The notes: generated from the letters alone by a model not told the origin. DNA of 63,847 nucleotides from Lachnospiraceae bacterium (GCA_021201665.1 JAJQEO010000080.1:1-63847), one strand, 5' to 3'. Shown: positions 46,225 to 53,597, counted from the stretch's first letter. Made by a program: numbers and translations.

Positions 46225-46767
46225 TTACGATAAAGTCATGTTCTGACAGATGGCGACGGCGGTACCCTGTAAAATAGATTTTAAAATGGAGACAAACTGG
46301 TCAGGAGGCATACTGTCCTTTGCAAGCAGCCATCTTTTTAATGCGCACAGCACACCATCTGCAAAAAAGTCGATACACAGGGGAGGAATATCATCTTTTC
46401 CTATAATACTCTTCAATCGGTCATAGAATAATGGATATACAATGTCGTGAAAATGCTCGGAAAAAGAATTCTGCCCGTCAATTTTCAACACCTTCCGATA
46501 GAAAGCACGGTTTTCATATAGATAAGAACAAAATATTTCCACGGATTTCCATGAATCAGCACTCTCTTGTGTGAGGGCAATGAAATCCATATCAAAAATC
46601 CAGTTGATCAGATCATATTTATCCCTGAAATGATAATAGAAGCTTTTTCGGTTTAAGTGCCCTTTATCACAGATCTGGGAGATGGTGATTTTCTCAAAGG
46701 GCTGCTCTTCCATAAGCTCCCGCATCGCGCGAGCCAGTTCTTTTTTCGTATAATTTGAATCAGCCAT
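46225..46767 (-). CDS. TetR family regulator (DhaS-like C-terminus)
   Basis: The protein has 180 residues from the ATG encoding MADSNYTKKELARAM. The helix-turn-helix region (FEKITISQICDKGHLNRKSF followed by Y-Y-H-F-R-D-K) is typical of TetR. The C-terminal domain resembles the DhaS/TetR_C type. It is transcribed against the flanking genes of the membrane cluster. GGGACA and TTGTCC half-sites lie in its upstream region, and similar ones lie between the radical SAM and AI-2E genes, suggesting that it controls itself and the cluster. Confidence 0.88.
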   Translation of the reverse strand: MADSNYTKKELARAMRELMEEQPFEKITISQICDKGHLNRKSFYYHFRDKYDLINWIFDMDFIALTQESADSWKSVEIFCSYLYENRAFYRKVLKIDGQNSFSEHFHDIVYPLFYDRLKSIIGKDDIPPLCIDFFADGVLCALKRWLLAKDSMPPDQFVSILKSILQGTAVAICQNMTLS

Positions 46768-46848
46768 AAAAACCGCCTGCTTTCTTTTGAGCTTTTTTAT
46801 CAGGGATTGTAGCATAAATGAAAAATACATGCAATATGACTTAAAAAT

Positions 46849-46901
46849 GGGACAAAATGCGAAAATTGTCCAATGAAATTAAAAACAGGAAGCTGTATAA
46901 T
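46849..46901. promoter_or_regulatory. Control region between tetR-like and zinc-ribbon genes
   Basis: GGGACA (46849-46854) and TTGTCC (46866-46871) form an inverted pair with 11 nt between. A TATAAT at 46896-46901 could serve the zinc-ribbon gene at 46970, but no good -35 box is spaced correctly. The half-sites match those at 41432-41465. Confidence 0.4.
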
Positions 46902-46969
46902 CATGTTTACTATAAAGCCAGAAAATAAATTTTATGTCTGATTATAACATTTGGGAAAGAGGTGTGATT

Positions 46970-47287
46970 ATGTCAGCCTATTGTAACACTTGTGGAGCAA
47001 CTATTGACGAGGGATCGAATTTCTGCCCTAAATGTGGGGCATCCATCTATGGCAGTGCGGATACGGCAAACCAAAACAATATGGCGTCATCGAAATCTGG
47101 CTGGTCAACTACCGCAAAAACGGCGGCTGCAGTCGGGGGAGTTGTGATTGGTGCTTCAGCGTTGTCCGGACTTGCCCGGAGAATGACCCACAGAAGACGT
47201 CCGCCCTATATGCCGCCGGCGGGAGGTCCGCCGCCAATGGGAAGACCCGGTGGTCCTGGAATGGGAGGCCCGGGAAGAGGATTCTGA
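46970..47287 (+). CDS. Zinc-ribbon protein with hydrophobic segment and Pro/Gly tail
   Basis: The 105-residue protein starts at ATG 46970 (AAAGAGG upstream). A double-CxxC zinc ribbon (Y-C-N-T-C-G...F-C-P-K-C-G) occupies residues 4-24. A short hydrophobic segment (AAAVGGVVIGASALSGLA) is followed by an Arg-rich stretch and a Pro/Gly/Met tail ending G-R-G-F. Such proteins occur near membrane-stress genes but have no fixed function. It is probably cotranscribed with the next gene, 60 nt away. Confidence 0.75.
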   Translation: MSAYCNTCGATIDEGSNFCPKCGASIYGSADTANQNNMASSKSGWSTTAKTAAAVGGVVIGASALSGLARRMTHRRRPPYMPPAGGPPPMGRPGGPGMGGPGRGF

Positions 47288-47346
47288 TGCAGAGATTTGG
47301 TTTGTGACAGGATAATCATTGATAAAAATACAGGAGGCATTCAGAA

Positions 47347-47784
47347 ATGGGTACATTGCGTGAAGTAAAACGAAAAATGAAACACGATAAAGATTTCCGC
47401 AAGGCACTGGTCCGCAGTGCAAAGGATGAAATCATGATTGATGTGGATGGTGATGGAATTGCGGATGTTGCATTGATGGATTCTACAGGCGATGGAGATA
47501 TTGATACACTCGCAGTGGATCTGACTGGTGACGGGGAGTTCAATCTGTATTTCCATGATTCGGATGGCAACGGATTACCGGACATGGTTCTTCTCGATGA
47601 GGACGGAGATGGTATTATTGAGGAAGCTTATATCGGGGAAGAGATTGAAGTACGGATGATTGAAGCAGCAGACGCGGTTCTGACCATGATGGCAATCGGA
47701 GATTATGTGGCCAAGAGACTGGATCAGGAGCTGGAGGCACTCCAGAATCTGCTGGAGGAAGCCAGGAAAGGATTAAAAGCATAG
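47347..47784 (+). CDS. Acidic protein with five 13-residue calcium-loop repeats
   Basis: The protein has 145 residues. Five D-x-[DT]-G-[DN]-G loops start at residues 32, 45, 58, 71 and 84, exactly 13 apart (DVDGDGIAD, DSTGDGDID, DLTGDGEFN, DSDGNGLPD, DEDGDGIIE). They are flanked by a basic N-terminal helix and a C-terminal helix. This resembles EF-hand-like or thrombospondin-type-3 calcium loops. There is no signal peptide, so it should be cytoplasmic. The start follows CAGGAGG. Ca2+ or Mn2+ sensing is a plausible role, given the riboswitch nearby, but is not shown. Confidence 0.75.
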   Translation: MGTLREVKRKMKHDKDFRKALVRSAKDEIMIDVDGDGIADVALMDSTGDGDIDTLAVDLTGDGEFNLYFHDSDGNGLPDMVLLDEDGDGIIEEAYIGEEIEVRMIEAADAVLTMMAIGDYVAKRLDQELEALQNLLEEARKGLKA

Positions 47785-47810
47785 GGGCAATCCACAAAAG
47801 CAGACGATTG

Positions 47811-47855
47811 AAAAAGTCGGAGAACCAGAACAGAATGCCTGCTCTCTGACTTTTT
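47811..47855 (+). terminator. Terminator after the calcium-loop gene
   Basis: AAAAAGTCGGAGA (47811-47823) pairs with TCTCTGACTTTTT (47843-47855). The symmetric A and T runs make it functional in both directions. Confidence 0.85.
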
Positions 47856-48035
47856 CATATAGATACTCACCATGTTTGAAAATAGTATTTAACAGCTTTA
47901 TAGAACAGTTGAGGGCATATTCTAAAATTTGGACATATGGAGCAATGGCATTTGCGGCTGCATTGATTATTGGCGCGGTTACCTTTCTTGAGACTTTATA
48001 ACTACAAAGATGCAGGCGAAAGGAGATTTCGAAAT

Positions 48036-48509
48036 TTGGAAAAACAGGAACAGAAGGAAGCGAGGATAAACTCCTTTTTCAGAGATACATTTAATACGGA
48101 TGCATTGTACAGAGGTATTGAACAGAAGGATTATTTTTTCCTGCATTGCATCCGGGAATGTGCAATAAACAGAGATGACGGTCATGCCATGCCAGAAGAA
48201 CTGATGGCACCAAATCCGGATAAAAACAAAGTATATCTTTCAGAACTGGCAGAAACCATGAATTTGAAGATGCCGGAAATCTCGAAAACCATCGGACATC
48301 TGGAGGAAAAGGGATATCTTCAGTGGGAAACGGATACAAAAATAGGGAAAACCTATGTGATTCTGAGCGACAATGCGTTGGAAGTGATGGACAGGGAGTA
48401 TAAACAGATGAAAGATTGCTATGAAAGAATCGTAGAAGAAATTGATGCGGATGAACTTAAGGGGATGGTACAGACGCTGAAAAAGATCAGGGAAATTATG
48501 AAGCGTTAA
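48036..48509 (+). CDS. MarR family regulator
   Basis: The protein has 157 residues from TTG 48036, which follows AAAGGAGA by about 9 nt. The winged-helix core is L-S-E-L-A-E-T-M-N-L-K-M-P-E-I-S-K-T-I, followed by the wing LEEKGYLQWETDTKIGKTYV. The flanking helices form the dimer interface. It lies directly upstream of the riboswitch-controlled phosphatidyltransferase. Its target is not evident from the sequence. Confidence 0.75.
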   Translation: MEKQEQKEARINSFFRDTFNTDALYRGIEQKDYFFLHCIRECAINRDDGHAMPEELMAPNPDKNKVYLSELAETMNLKMPEISKTIGHLEEKGYLQWETDTKIGKTYVILSDNALEVMDREYKQMKDCYERIVEEIDADELKGMVQTLKKIREIMKR

Positions 48510-48545
48510 ATTGCTGAAAGGGCGGTGTATGGAACATTATATTTC

Positions 48546-48667
48546 CCATGGGGAGTAGCAAGCGCGTCAACTGCGTAACAAGTCAACAATCTCGACCGTT
48601 TTTCGTCTGGCTTGTTTTAAATTGCGAGACCTGGGTATAGCGAACAGGGCTATACTCAGGTCTTTTT
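48546..48667 (+). promoter_or_regulatory. yybP-ykoY (Mn2+) riboswitch with terminator platform
   Basis: The aptamer has the family's conserved GGGGAGTAGC (48550-48559), a P2 hairpin CGC-GTCAACT-GCG, and a P3 stem AACAAG/CTTGTT with TCAACAATCTCGAC inside. The 3' strand TGCGAGACC (48623-48631) is also typical. P1 forms between CCCA-x-GG (48546-48552) and CC-TGGG (48630-48635). The 3' strand AGACC is also the left arm of the terminator at 48627-48667, so Mn2+ binding should prevent termination. This family normally controls Mn exporters and P-type cation ATPases. Confidence 0.85.
48627..48667 (+). terminator. Riboswitch-controlled terminator
   Basis: AGACCTGGGTATAGC (48627-48641) pairs with GCTATACTCAGGTCT (48649-48663), one G-U pair, followed by TTTTT. 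Its left arm overlaps the riboswitch aptamer. Confidence 0.92.
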
Positions 48668-48733
48668 CTTTCCCGGCGGATCGTTTGCAAGTGGAACTGG
48701 CGTCTGTCAATTGCAGTGGGAGGATGGAGAAAT

Positions 48734-49408
48734 ATGGTTTATTATTGTGAGGAAAAAGAGCAGGTATTAAATAAACTGCGCTCAAACGAATCCGGGCTTT
48801 CGGAAGAGGAAGGGAAGGAAAAAGTTATGGGTCAAACTGAATCGAAATCATCAGGCGGCGAGGACAGAATCCTTACAATTCCAAACGCGATGTCCCTGTT
48901 CCGCATTTTACTGATTCCTCTGATCGTCTGGCTGTATAAGGTCAGACATCAATACCGCTCTACAGTCCTCGTTCTACTGATTTCCGGAGCTACGGATCTT
49001 CTGGATGGCTGGGTGGCACGGCGGTTCCACATGGTCAGCAATATCGGGAAAGTCCTTGATCCGATTGCGGACAAGCTGACGCAGGGGGCGCTTCTTCTTT
49101 CCATCATGACAGAGCGTCCGCGTATGCTGGTTCTGGTGTTGGTCATGATCATAAAAGAGACAATCATGATTGTTACCGGCATGAGGGTACTTAAGAAAAC
49201 AGGGAAACCGTACAGCGCAAAGTGGCATGGCAAGGTAACAACCTTCCTGCTTGATTTTACGGTAATTATTCATGTGCTCTGGCGTGTCATTCCGGTCTGG
49301 CTTTCGACCGTCCTGATCGCAGTATGTACCGGATTTATGATTTATTCACTGGTGGAATATTATCTTCAGAATCAAAAAATAAGCCGGTCAGGTTTCATTG
49401 ATGGATAA
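48734..49408 (+). CDS. CDP-alcohol phosphatidyltransferase with P-type-ATPase-like N-terminal stub
   Basis: The protein has 224 residues from ATG 48734 (GGGAGG upstream). Residues 50-215 are a membrane CDP-alcohol phosphatidyltransferase with the full motif D88-x2-D91-G-x2-A-R-x8-G105-x3-D109-x3-D113. The likely product is phosphatidylglycerophosphate (PgsA-like). Residues 1-33 (YYCEEKEQVLNKLRSNESGL, then S-E-E-E-G) resemble the N-terminal domain of calcium/cation P-type ATPases, the usual targets of this riboswitch. The simplest reading is a deletion that fused riboswitch, leader and first codons of an ATPase gene to the transferase. Confidence 0.88.
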   Translation: MVYYCEEKEQVLNKLRSNESGLSEEEGKEKVMGQTESKSSGGEDRILTIPNAMSLFRILLIPLIVWLYKVRHQYRSTVLVLLISGATDLLDGWVARRFHMVSNIGKVLDPIADKLTQGALLLSIMTERPRMLVLVLVMIIKETIMIVTGMRVLKKTGKPYSAKWHGKVTTFLLDFTVIIHVLWRVIPVWLSTVLIAVCTGFMIYSLVEYYLQNQKISRSGFIDG

Positions 49409-49483
49409 CCGGATTTTAATGTGTCCAAAGAAGCGAATATCTTCTGGCATAGCTGATCTGTGACTGCAGCGAGGAGGAATATT

Positions 49484-49609
49484 ATGAGAGAGAAAGAGGA
49501 AAGAAACTGCCCCTGTAGAAAAATCCTGGTGAAAGTGATAGCAAGCCTGTTGGCGGTGGTCTGCTGGCTCCGGTTCCGAAAAAGAACGGAATTTCCGAAG
49601 AAAGAGTAG
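49484..49609 (+). CDS. Small membrane protein, 41 residues
   Basis: ATG 49484 follows GAGGAGG. The product starts MREKEERNCPCRKILVKVIA and has one hydrophobic helix (IASLLAVVCWL) between basic ends. The clear ribosome-binding site and placement between two lipid-enzyme genes support it. Function unknown. Confidence 0.6.
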   Translation: MREKEERNCPCRKILVKVIASLLAVVCWLRFRKRTEFPKKE

Positions 49610-49619
49610 TCTGATTATT

Positions 49620-49638
49620 AAACGACGTAAGTCGTTTT
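49620..49638. other. Short inverted repeat upstream of the phospholipase D-like gene
   Basis: AAACGAC-GTAA-GTCGTTTT is a 7-bp stem with a GTAA loop, 28 nt before the next ATG. It could be a weak terminator or a protein-binding site. Confidence 0.4.
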
Positions 49639-49665
49639 ACTTTGTCGGCAGGGAGATAAAACAGT

Positions 49666-51156
49666 ATGAGAATTCTGCGGAATGTACTTCTGATTTTGCT
49701 CGTGTGTGTTCTTTATGAAATCCTTGGGATTCTTGTGTCATCCGCATGGCACAGGCCGGTCAGTAATTCCACAAAGAACTCCTTTCGTCCGGAGGAATGC
49801 TATTCGGATCAGACAGGGACGGAGCGGGTTTTGTGTATAGATGACAACATGGAGGCTCTTCTTTGGCGGCTGCGTGTCATTGAGACCGCAGAGAAAGAAC
49901 TGGTCCTTTCCACTTTTGAGATGCGTGATGACAACAGCGGCAAGGATATGATGTCGGCTCTTTATCACGCAGCGGAGCGCGGTGTACATATCCGCATTTT
50001 TCTGGACGGATTGAATGGAAAACTGAGGCTTTCAAAAAGCGAACACTTCCAGACTTTGGCTTCCCATCTGAATGTGGAAGTGAAATTTTATGCGCCTGTC
50101 AATCCGCTGAAACCATGGAACATTACGTTCTGTATGCACGACAAATATCTGATAGCGGACAGCCGGGTATATATCCTCGGCGGCAGGAACGTTTATGACT
50201 ATTTTCTTGGGAACTATCCGGGGCGCGTCAACATCGACCGGGATCTGCTGGTTTACGAGACAGATTCTGCCCGCACAGACAGCTCCCTGATTCAGCTTCG
50301 CGGTTACTTTGAATCAATCTGGGAGCTTTCCTGCTGCAAAAGGGTAAAGGGTTCCGGAAAGCATCCTTATGGTAGAAATCAAGCGAAAGCGGTAAGACAA
50401 TCAGAGACCGGAGAGCGTGCGAATGCAAAAGGGCAACCAAAGATAAGGGAGAGCAGGGAAAACGCTGAACGTTATTTAAGAAAACACTATATGGAGTTGC
50501 AAAAACGGTATCCGTCAGCATTTGAAGAAACGGACTATCTATCAGCAACTGTGGCTGTGAATAAGATCACGCTTCTGTCTAATCCACAGAAACCGTTCTG
50601 CCGTGAGCCGAAAATCTGGTATGAGCTGGCACAGCTGATGCGGTGCAGAAATCATGTTACCATCCAGACGCCTTATATCATCTGCAATCGACGTATGTAT
50701 CAGGATCTGTCTGAGATCGCAGGCAGCACCGGAAGCCTGGAGATCATTACAAATGCGGTCGAGAGCGGCGCGAATCCATGGGGCTGTACGGATTATCTGA
50801 ACCAGAAGAGCAACATCCTTGCTGCCGGGGCCAGTGTCTGTGAATTTCTCGGAGCTGCCTCAAACCACATAAAAACAATCCTGATTGACGACAGGCTCAG
50901 CGTGGTAGGTTCTTATAACCTGGACGAGAGAAGTACATATCTCGACACAGAATTGATGCTCGCCGTGGACAGCGAGGAGCTATGCGAACAGCTGCGAAGG
51001 AGTGTCGAAAGGGATTTGGAGTTTTGCAAGCAGGTATTTTCAGACGGTACCGAGTATTTCGGTGACAGCTATGTACCTGTCGAAATGGCGCCTGACAAAG
51101 AAAAATTCTACCGTATATTGCGGACGATCATACGACCGTTCCGGTATCTGCTGTGA
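49666..51156 (+). CDS. Phospholipase D family / cardiolipin synthase-like protein
   Basis: The 496-residue protein has an N-terminal membrane anchor (about 5-25) and two complete HKD catalytic motifs: H158-x-K160-x4-D165 and H401-x-K403-x4-D408. The arrangement fits cardiolipin synthases and related phosphatidyltransferases. A basic, probably disordered insert lies at about 225-275 between the halves. Together with the CDP-alcohol transferase upstream, it would give most of a phosphatidylglycerol-to-cardiolipin route, although no PGP phosphatase is visible here. Confidence 0.88.
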   Translation: MRILRNVLLILLVCVLYEILGILVSSAWHRPVSNSTKNSFRPEECYSDQTGTERVLCIDDNMEALLWRLRVIETAEKELVLSTFEMRDDNSGKDMMSALYHAAERGVHIRIFLDGLNGKLRLSKSEHFQTLASHLNVEVKFYAPVNPLKPWNITFCMHDKYLIADSRVYILGGRNVYDYFLGNYPGRVNIDRDLLVYETDSARTDSSLIQLRGYFESIWELSCCKRVKGSGKHPYGRNQAKAVRQSETGERANAKGQPKIRESRENAERYLRKHYMELQKRYPSAFEETDYLSATVAVNKITLLSNPQKPFCREPKIWYELAQLMRCRNHVTIQTPYIICNRRMYQDLSEIAGSTGSLEIITNAVESGANPWGCTDYLNQKSNILAAGASVCEFLGAASNHIKTILIDDRLSVVGSYNLDERSTYLDTELMLAVDSEELCEQLRRSVERDLEFCKQVFSDGTEYFGDSYVPVEMAPDKEKFYRILRTIIRPFRYLL

Positions 51157-51238
51157 AGAGCGCTGGTTCATGGACAATTTGTCGGCATGAGGCATTGTTG
51201 GATAACCAACAGATAAAGGAAAATTGGTGGGGAAAATG

Positions 51239-51628
51239 ATGGAGGACAGGCGAAGCAGAAAATCAGTAAAAGCCATTGAAGACAGTTTCTTTTCGCTGAT
51301 CGAAGAGTGCGACATTTCGAAGATCAGCGTTACCGAGATCTGCAGACGGGCGGATATCAACCGCAGCACTTTTTATGCACACTACGAGGATCTGAATCAG
51401 TTCCTCGACAGTCTGGAAATTAAAATAGCTGATAAATTATACGAGTGTACGAAGCAGTACCATTATGATAAAGAGTCGGGCGCATTTATGGATGCCATGT
51501 TTCAACTGATGATGAACAATCGGCATCTGTTTTCTTTCATGTTCCGAAAGGATGCTTGTGTAATAATAGAACCAACACGGAAAGACCCATTTGAGAGGCT
51601 TTCGTGGCCTGGTCCTATTTGTTTTTGA
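51239..51628 (+). pseudogene. Truncated TetR family regulator
   Basis: About 115 residues match a TetR DNA-binding domain (SVTEICRRADINRSTFYAHY) and the first helices of the ligand domain. After RKDA, near 51560, the sequence changes to unrelated residues and stops at 51628; full TetR proteins have about 190 residues. The break lies about 150 nt before a repeat copy at 51710. DNA binding may persist, but ligand control is probably lost. Confidence 0.7.
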
Positions 51629-51709
51629 CCCGAAAACAGATAAAATCGCCCATATCAACCGAGATTTGCGCAGAACAGGCGGCGCATGGAGGGAAACGCC
51701 TGTAGCAAC

Positions 51710-51803
51710 AGAATATCGCATTGAACATAGAGCGGCAATTCGCTGTTGGGACTTTGGTTCCGGCAGATGGGTTGTCGCTCTATTATTGTTTCCGGCAATG
51801 GAG
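51710..51803 (+). repeat. 95-bp hairpin repeat, copy 1
   Basis: This segment is about 90% identical to 52593-52687. It contains AGAGCGGCAA and, about 30 nt later, TTGTCGCTCT, able to form a long stem-loop followed by a T-rich stretch. Together the two copies bracket the DUF2798 gene. Confidence 0.85.
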
Positions 51804-51873
51804 ACCACAGTGAAGATTAACTTTGGCTATTATGCACATAGTAGGGCATATTAAAGTTCATGAATTTTGAGGA

Positions 51874-51902
51874 TTGAAATTTGATCCATTTTCTTTTATA
51901 AT
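51874..51902 (+). promoter_or_regulatory. Strong sigma-A promoter of the DUF2798 gene
   Basis: TTGAAA (51874-51879), a 17-nt spacer and TATAAT (51897-51902) match the consensus closely. Transcription should start near 51909. The 391-nt gap 51629-52019 holds a repeat copy, this promoter and the leader terminator. Confidence 0.8.
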
Positions 51903-51929
51903 TCTGAGAAATAGAATAGCAACGCACCA

Positions 51930-51988
51930 ATGACACTAAATATCCTTTGAACCTATGTCCGATGGTTCAAAGATGTTTAGTGTTTTTT
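51930..51988 (+). promoter_or_regulatory. Leader terminator with possible six-codon leader peptide
   Basis: A long hairpin (CACTAAA at 51934-51940 with TTTAGTG at 51976-51982; TTTGAACC at 51946-51953 with GGTTCAAA at 51964-51971) ends in six T, 30 nt before the DUF2798 start and only 25 nt after the predicted transcription start. ATG 51930 would encode M-T-L-N-I-L and stop within the left arm. This looks like transcription attenuation. The peptide lacks a clear ribosome-binding site. Confidence 0.55.
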
Positions 51989-52019
51989 GTTGCAATGAAA
52001 ACAGAGGAGGAATATTTTT

Positions 52020-52490
52020 ATGCCAAAAACAAAATTTCAAAGTGTCGTGTTCTCAGCGATGATGGTGTTTGCGATGGTCTTTTGCATGACCTGTTACACT
52101 GTCTCCTTCAATTTGGGAGGTTTCAGTTACAAAGTCTTGAGCATTGCAATCCAGGAGATGTGGGTTGAATATGTAGTTGTGTTTCTGCTCATATTCTTTG
52201 TAATCACAAAAATTGCGCAAAAACTTACTGCCAGAATAATAGACCGTGAAGCTGTACCTGGCTTTGTTTCAATATTAGCAATGCAGACATTTACCGTCGC
52301 AATAATAGTGCCGGTTATTACACTGTTTGCAACATTTCTTCACGACGGCTTTACTGGCCTATGGTTCGTTCAATGGATTGAGTTGTGGGTGAAATGTCTT
52401 CCTATGGCCTTCTTTTTGCAAGTACTGTATGTAGGCCCACTTGTTCGTTTGATTTTCAGGACAATTTTCAGAAACCAAAATCACTGCTAA
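52020..52490 (+). CDS. DUF2798 membrane protein
   Basis: The 156-residue protein starts MPKTKFQSVVFSAMMVFAMV and has four membrane helices arranged as two similar halves, as in two-repeat DUF2798 proteins. It has a strong ribosome-binding site (AGAGGAGG), and its promoter and leader terminator lie upstream. Function is unknown. Relatives often sit beside TetR/MarR regulators. Confidence 0.8.
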   Translation: MPKTKFQSVVFSAMMVFAMVFCMTCYTVSFNLGGFSYKVLSIAIQEMWVEYVVVFLLIFFVITKIAQKLTARIIDREAVPGFVSILAMQTFTVAIIVPVITLFATFLHDGFTGLWFVQWIELWVKCLPMAFFLQVLYVGPLVRLIFRTIFRNQNHC

Positions 52491-52592
52491 ATTGCTGTGC
52501 TGTGATGAATTGAATAACAACTGCTCTGATATGGACTTATAACATCAGGAAAATCTACTTTTTTTCATAGCAAAAATTAAAACACTTGGCGA

Positions 52593-52687
52593 AGAATATC
52601 GCAATAAACATAGAGCGGCAATCCGCTGTTGGGACTTCGGTTCCGGCAGATGGGTTGCCGCTCTATTTTTGTTTCCGGCAATGGAAG
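52593..52687 (+). repeat. 95-bp hairpin repeat, copy 2
   Basis: This is the second copy of the 51710 repeat. Here the arms are AGAGCGGCAA and TTGCCGCTCT, a perfect 10-bp inverted repeat, followed by ATTTTTG. The gene-free stretch 52491-52805 contains little else I can identify. Confidence 0.85.
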
Positions 52688-52805
52688 CAAAAGCCTCAAG
52701 CTACTGGCAGAAGTTTGCTTTAAAAATCCTTGAAAGCCATCTATCCAACAGAAGCCGGATGATGTATAATGGCCGTGTTAAGACAAATCGGAATTGGCAG
52801 GGAGA

Positions 52806-52919
52806 ATGATGATCATGAAAGGTGTTATTTTCGACTTTAACGGCACCATGTTTTTCGATGAAGCGTTTCAAAATGAATCGTGGAAAACATTTATTGAAAA
52901 GATTGTGCCCTGCTTATGA
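52806..52919 (+). pseudogene. N-terminal stub of a HAD-superfamily hydrolase
   Basis: An ATG after AGGGAG opens 37 codons: KGVIFDFNGTMFFDEAFQNE and on, with the HAD motif I D-F-N-G-T, then a TGA. Complete HAD phosphatases have over 200 residues. The body of the gene is missing and another gene tail follows immediately. Confidence 0.8.
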
Positions 52920-53119
52920 CATCAGCAGACAATTTCTTTTGGACATTTGAGCAAGCTGTTTCCTATTATCAATTTGCCATCGTAAATTATATTGGATTTC
53001 AGGACAGAGGTATGCTTCTTGCTGGTGGCTGCGGAGACACGAACGGTAAAGCACAGATTGATAAAACAGATTACTTGCAGAAAGCATATGACTTTGGGGA
53101 ACATATATATTCGGAATGA
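52916..53119 (+). pseudogene. C-terminal remnant of a flavodoxin/FMN-reductase-like protein
   Basis: The frame overlaps the HAD stub stop (ATGA). Residues such as FEQAVSYYQFAIVNYIGFQD, then G-M-L-L-A-G-G-C-G and D-Y-L-Q-K-A-Y, resemble the last 60 residues of NADPH-dependent FMN reductase/flavodoxin-family proteins in clostridia. No flavin-binding N-terminal part is present. The family call is by recollection of the motif and is moderate. Confidence 0.5.
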
Positions 53120-53183
53120 GGCCGGATTAGCACTCTATACAGTTTGTCGGTGACAAATTAGAACAGAATGATTTTTACAAAGC

Positions 53184-53435
53184 ATGAAGTTGCTGATGAA
53201 ACTGGATCTATTAATCCTTGATGATTTTCTGCTCCACACCATAACAGATGAATCAGAGGTTAAGATCCTGTTCATGGTCTTGGAAAAGAGATGCGAATCT
53301 CAAAAGAGCACGATCGTCTGTTCGCAGAGAGAACCCAAGAGTTGGTCATCTATGATTCTCAATGACGAGGTATCGGCCAACGCAATCCTGAAGCGGGCAA
53401 CAAGGCACTATACTATAGTAATTAACAGCAAATAA
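53184..53435 (+). pseudogene. C-terminal fragment of an IstB-like ATPase (IS21 family)
   Basis: The 83-residue fragment has the IstB Walker B region (LDLLILDDFLL), the STIVCSQ sensor-like segment and the end A-I-L-K-R-A-T-R-H. The Walker A half and the istA transposase are absent. It marks a decayed IS21-type insertion. Confidence 0.7.
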
Positions 53436-53553
53436 AACGGTTAAAAAGGTGGCCGTTTTGGCAACGACGACCGGCCGTTCTGAAACGCATCACTGGCCGC
53501 CGGCCGGCGCAAATTGCACACAAGGGTGTAAAATTAATAATACCAAACATAAT

Positions 53554-53597
53554 GATGCCTACTGGGGAGCTATTTCCCTGGTAGGCGTTATTTTTTT
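53554..53597 (+). terminator. Terminator downstream of the remnant cluster
   Basis: GATGCCTAC-TGGGGA pairs with TCCC-TGGTAGGCGTT, followed by a long T-run (53591-53597). The 343-nt gap 53436-53778 holds this terminator and the promoter of the marR-like gene; I see nothing else there. Confidence 0.8.

Noticed and set aside
47811..47855. A regulatory RNA instead of a terminator after the calcium-loop gene
   Set aside because: A single symmetric stem with A and T runs is fully explained as a bidirectional terminator.
51591..51854. An 87-codon frame after the truncated TetR
   Set aside because: It runs through the hairpin repeat and has no usable start. The repeat is better explained as non-coding DNA.
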